A stretch of 64,000 nucleotides of DNA from Adineta ricciae (taxonomy: Eukaryota > Rotifera > Eurotatoria > Adinetida > Adinetidae), in contig CAJNOJ010000007.1 of the NCBI GenBank assembly GCA_905250025.1, positions 992,001-1,056,000 on the forward strand. The letters are read 5' to 3'. This document shows positions 62,396 through 64,000 of this stretch, piece by piece. The position numbers and the translations under genes were made by a program. Numbering within the stretch: the stretch's first letter is position 1; every line of letters starts with the position of its first letter. The notes under the pieces were generated by a model, which was not told where the DNA came from, searched no databases, and saw only the letters and a list, made by a program, of their open reading frames with translations.

Positions 62396-64000
62396 GTTTA
62401 AATTTTCTCACCATGTCAAAGTCTCGTTAGACACAAGGTTGGAAGAATACTTTTTTGCGTACATGTTGGTCATGCTCATTGATATTCACAATAAGTATAC
62501 GCATTAATTCCCATGTTTTTCTTTTGCACATGCCAGCGAAGCTTTCAGAAAATCAACTTGTGTATATGACAAACACGAGTAAAAACTTTTCTTATCCAAT
62601 CTTAGATAATAACGCAAATACTTGACAGTTGTTTTTGAATTATTTATTTGATATTGCTAATAGCGATTAGTGTTGGCAATATGAAGATTTCTTTCGCAGA
62701 TCTGTCAGACTTCGTTCGTAATTAAAATTGCGTGTCACATCCACTCCAATGCGTGCCTGATAAAAGGTACACGAATATACCTATTAACTTGGAGTTAATC
62801 TCAAAAGATAAAAGTGACCGATATTTATATCGTCTCTATTTTTATAAATCCAGTACAGATGTTGGCGCTGTAGATTTTGCTCGCAGAATGTTGGTTACTG
62901 CATAAGCTTGACGCTGTTGGCGTCAAGTCAAACAGTGATTATTGCAGTAAATAATATCTACACTTGTGGAAATTCAAATATTTTCATTCAATTCAGTTCA
63001 ATTCATCAATCTCAAAGTTCATTAGGAGTGTGAGGAAGTTTTCGACCATGTAATTCCATGCGATTGAATAGAACACACACACGTTAGGTTCTCTATTATT
63101 GATCATGTCTGTAAAAATCAATCGTTTTCCCATATAAGTAACGTACTCCAACGTGTTTTGAATGTTTAAACACGCATAAAAGGTGAATGACGATAAAAGT
63201 ACAGTCAACCTGATAAGAGTAAGAAGGAACAAGTGCAAAGTACGGCCTGAAATCAAATGAGGTCAAAGGCATGCATACTTATACTTAGCAAAGATGTTTA
63301 CATGTGAAAGAATGAATGATTCCTGTTTAGTCATGCGAAAGAGATCAGAATATGAAAGAGATAACTTTGATCAGTTGCTCGAAGAAAAACAAATTGTCGA
63401 ATTCTCTTCTTTGAATGTTTGCAACAAGTTCTTGTTTATCGTGTTCTCTAAATGTAAATCATACAATGTACGCGTCAGCGAACTTCTATTGTTATTCTTT
63501 TCGAAAGACCTTTACATAAATTAGCATTAAAATCGTAGGAGGATTAGATTGATGAAACTTAATAAAACAAGAGTCTTGGTATATAATTCGTATACTCCTG
63601 GTCGTTCAGTAAGCATTCTGTTATTCTGCTTACACTTACAGAAGTGCTTTAAAATACAGACAACATCTCTCGTTATATTCACCAGTGTACAATAATGGAA
63701 TTATTTTGTTCTGTCAAGTGGTGTTACGTGATAATGAAGTTAAGACAAGATGTTTCTAAGAAAAAACATCTTTGATCGTCAACTAAATATACACAATCTG
63801 GGAGGCCGTAGTCGATCACTCGTTCTTGTGCGTAGGCATTCAATATTACAAGACCATCGTTCCGTGCCAGCTATACCAGCCGTTGATTAAGTTTTTAGGC
63901 TGAATTACGAGATCTACGTCAATTCTCATTCCATAAAAAGAATCAACCTTTCACGTATCCTCATTTTTAATAGCGACATCACCTTCATAATATATAAAAG
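62396..64000. other. Intergenic to window end, nothing recognised
   Basis: AT-rich sequence with a short hairpin (AGATGTTT/AAACATCT, about 63749-63772). No coding exon, tRNA or repeat family could be supported. Confidence 0.45.

Noticed and set aside
62700..64000. Possible tRNA or other small RNA genes near the right end
   Set aside because: No A-box/B-box pair (GGTTCGANTCC-like) or cloverleaf could be found; only a short hairpin near 63,749.

Overview
The window is nuclear DNA of a small, compact animal genome, most likely a bdelloid rotifer (inference). Coding exons are interrupted every 50-300 bases by very short introns (mostly 45-65 nt, GT-AG). The sequence is AT-rich. The conserved genes are animal ones: APP, tetraspanin, MO25, CCDC146, choline kinase, GGPP synthase, VPS25, UFC1, septin, H2A.Z and a class A GPCR. 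Mixed with them are genes of bacterial or plant/fungal character and a very large leucine-rich-repeat exon array, a mixture typical of bdelloids. I rebuilt gene models by reading splice sites and checking phase. Exon coordinates are in the evidence fields.

1-3.9 kb: a head-to-head pair, a glycine-rich-domain (GRDP/DUF1399) protein on minus and a Bacillus-like GH13 oligo-1,6-glucosidase with four introns on plus. 4-9.7 kb (minus): a class A GPCR, a secreted sushi/LamG/EB/EGF mosaic protein, and a B-box protein with a P-loop. 10.4-14.3 kb (minus): the ciliary/centriolar coiled-coil protein CCDC146, 15 exons. 14.7-16.5 kb (minus): an unrecognised protein made of 13 copies of a GIDxRPIVNPDAFKYLE-type motif. 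17.5-19.7 kb: an intronless bacterial-type beta-propeller phytase (plus), converging on and overlapping a small PDZ protein (minus). 20.4-21.1 kb (minus): histone H2A.Z. 22.3-23.9 kb (minus): a septin of the SEPT6/8/11 type, 5' end unresolved.

25.1-35.3 kb is the accessory part. It holds a cholinesterase/neuroligin-like gene lacking its N-terminal half, then an F-box exon followed by 17 leucine-rich-repeat exons of exactly 84 bp separated by 16 near-identical 57-bp introns (141-bp period). After that come about 5.4 kb of gene-poor DNA with a 416-bp hAT-like element flanked by 15-bp inverted repeats.

35.4-41.9 kb (plus): a 28-exon gene for a 1692-residue protein with about 49 tandem 19-residue helical repeats and a C-terminal EF-hand-like region. 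42.5-44.5 kb: choline/ethanolamine kinase. 46.3-48.0 kb: GGPP synthase. 48.7-50.3 kb (minus): VPS25 and UFC1 in tandem, 102 bp apart, with features of a trans-spliced operon. 50.8-53.9 kb: an APP homologue. 56.1-57.3 kb: a tetraspanin. 59.5-61.3 kb: MO25/CAB39 with an extra exon that looks like a diverged copy of its neighbour. 62.3 kb: a 5S rRNA gene.

Most genes are unrelated housekeeping or ciliary/neural functions. The features most worth follow-up are the homogenised LRR exon-intron array, the 19-residue-repeat solenoid protein, the candidate mutually exclusive MO25 exon, the VPS25-UFC1 operon, and the intron-gaining or intronless foreign-like enzymes.
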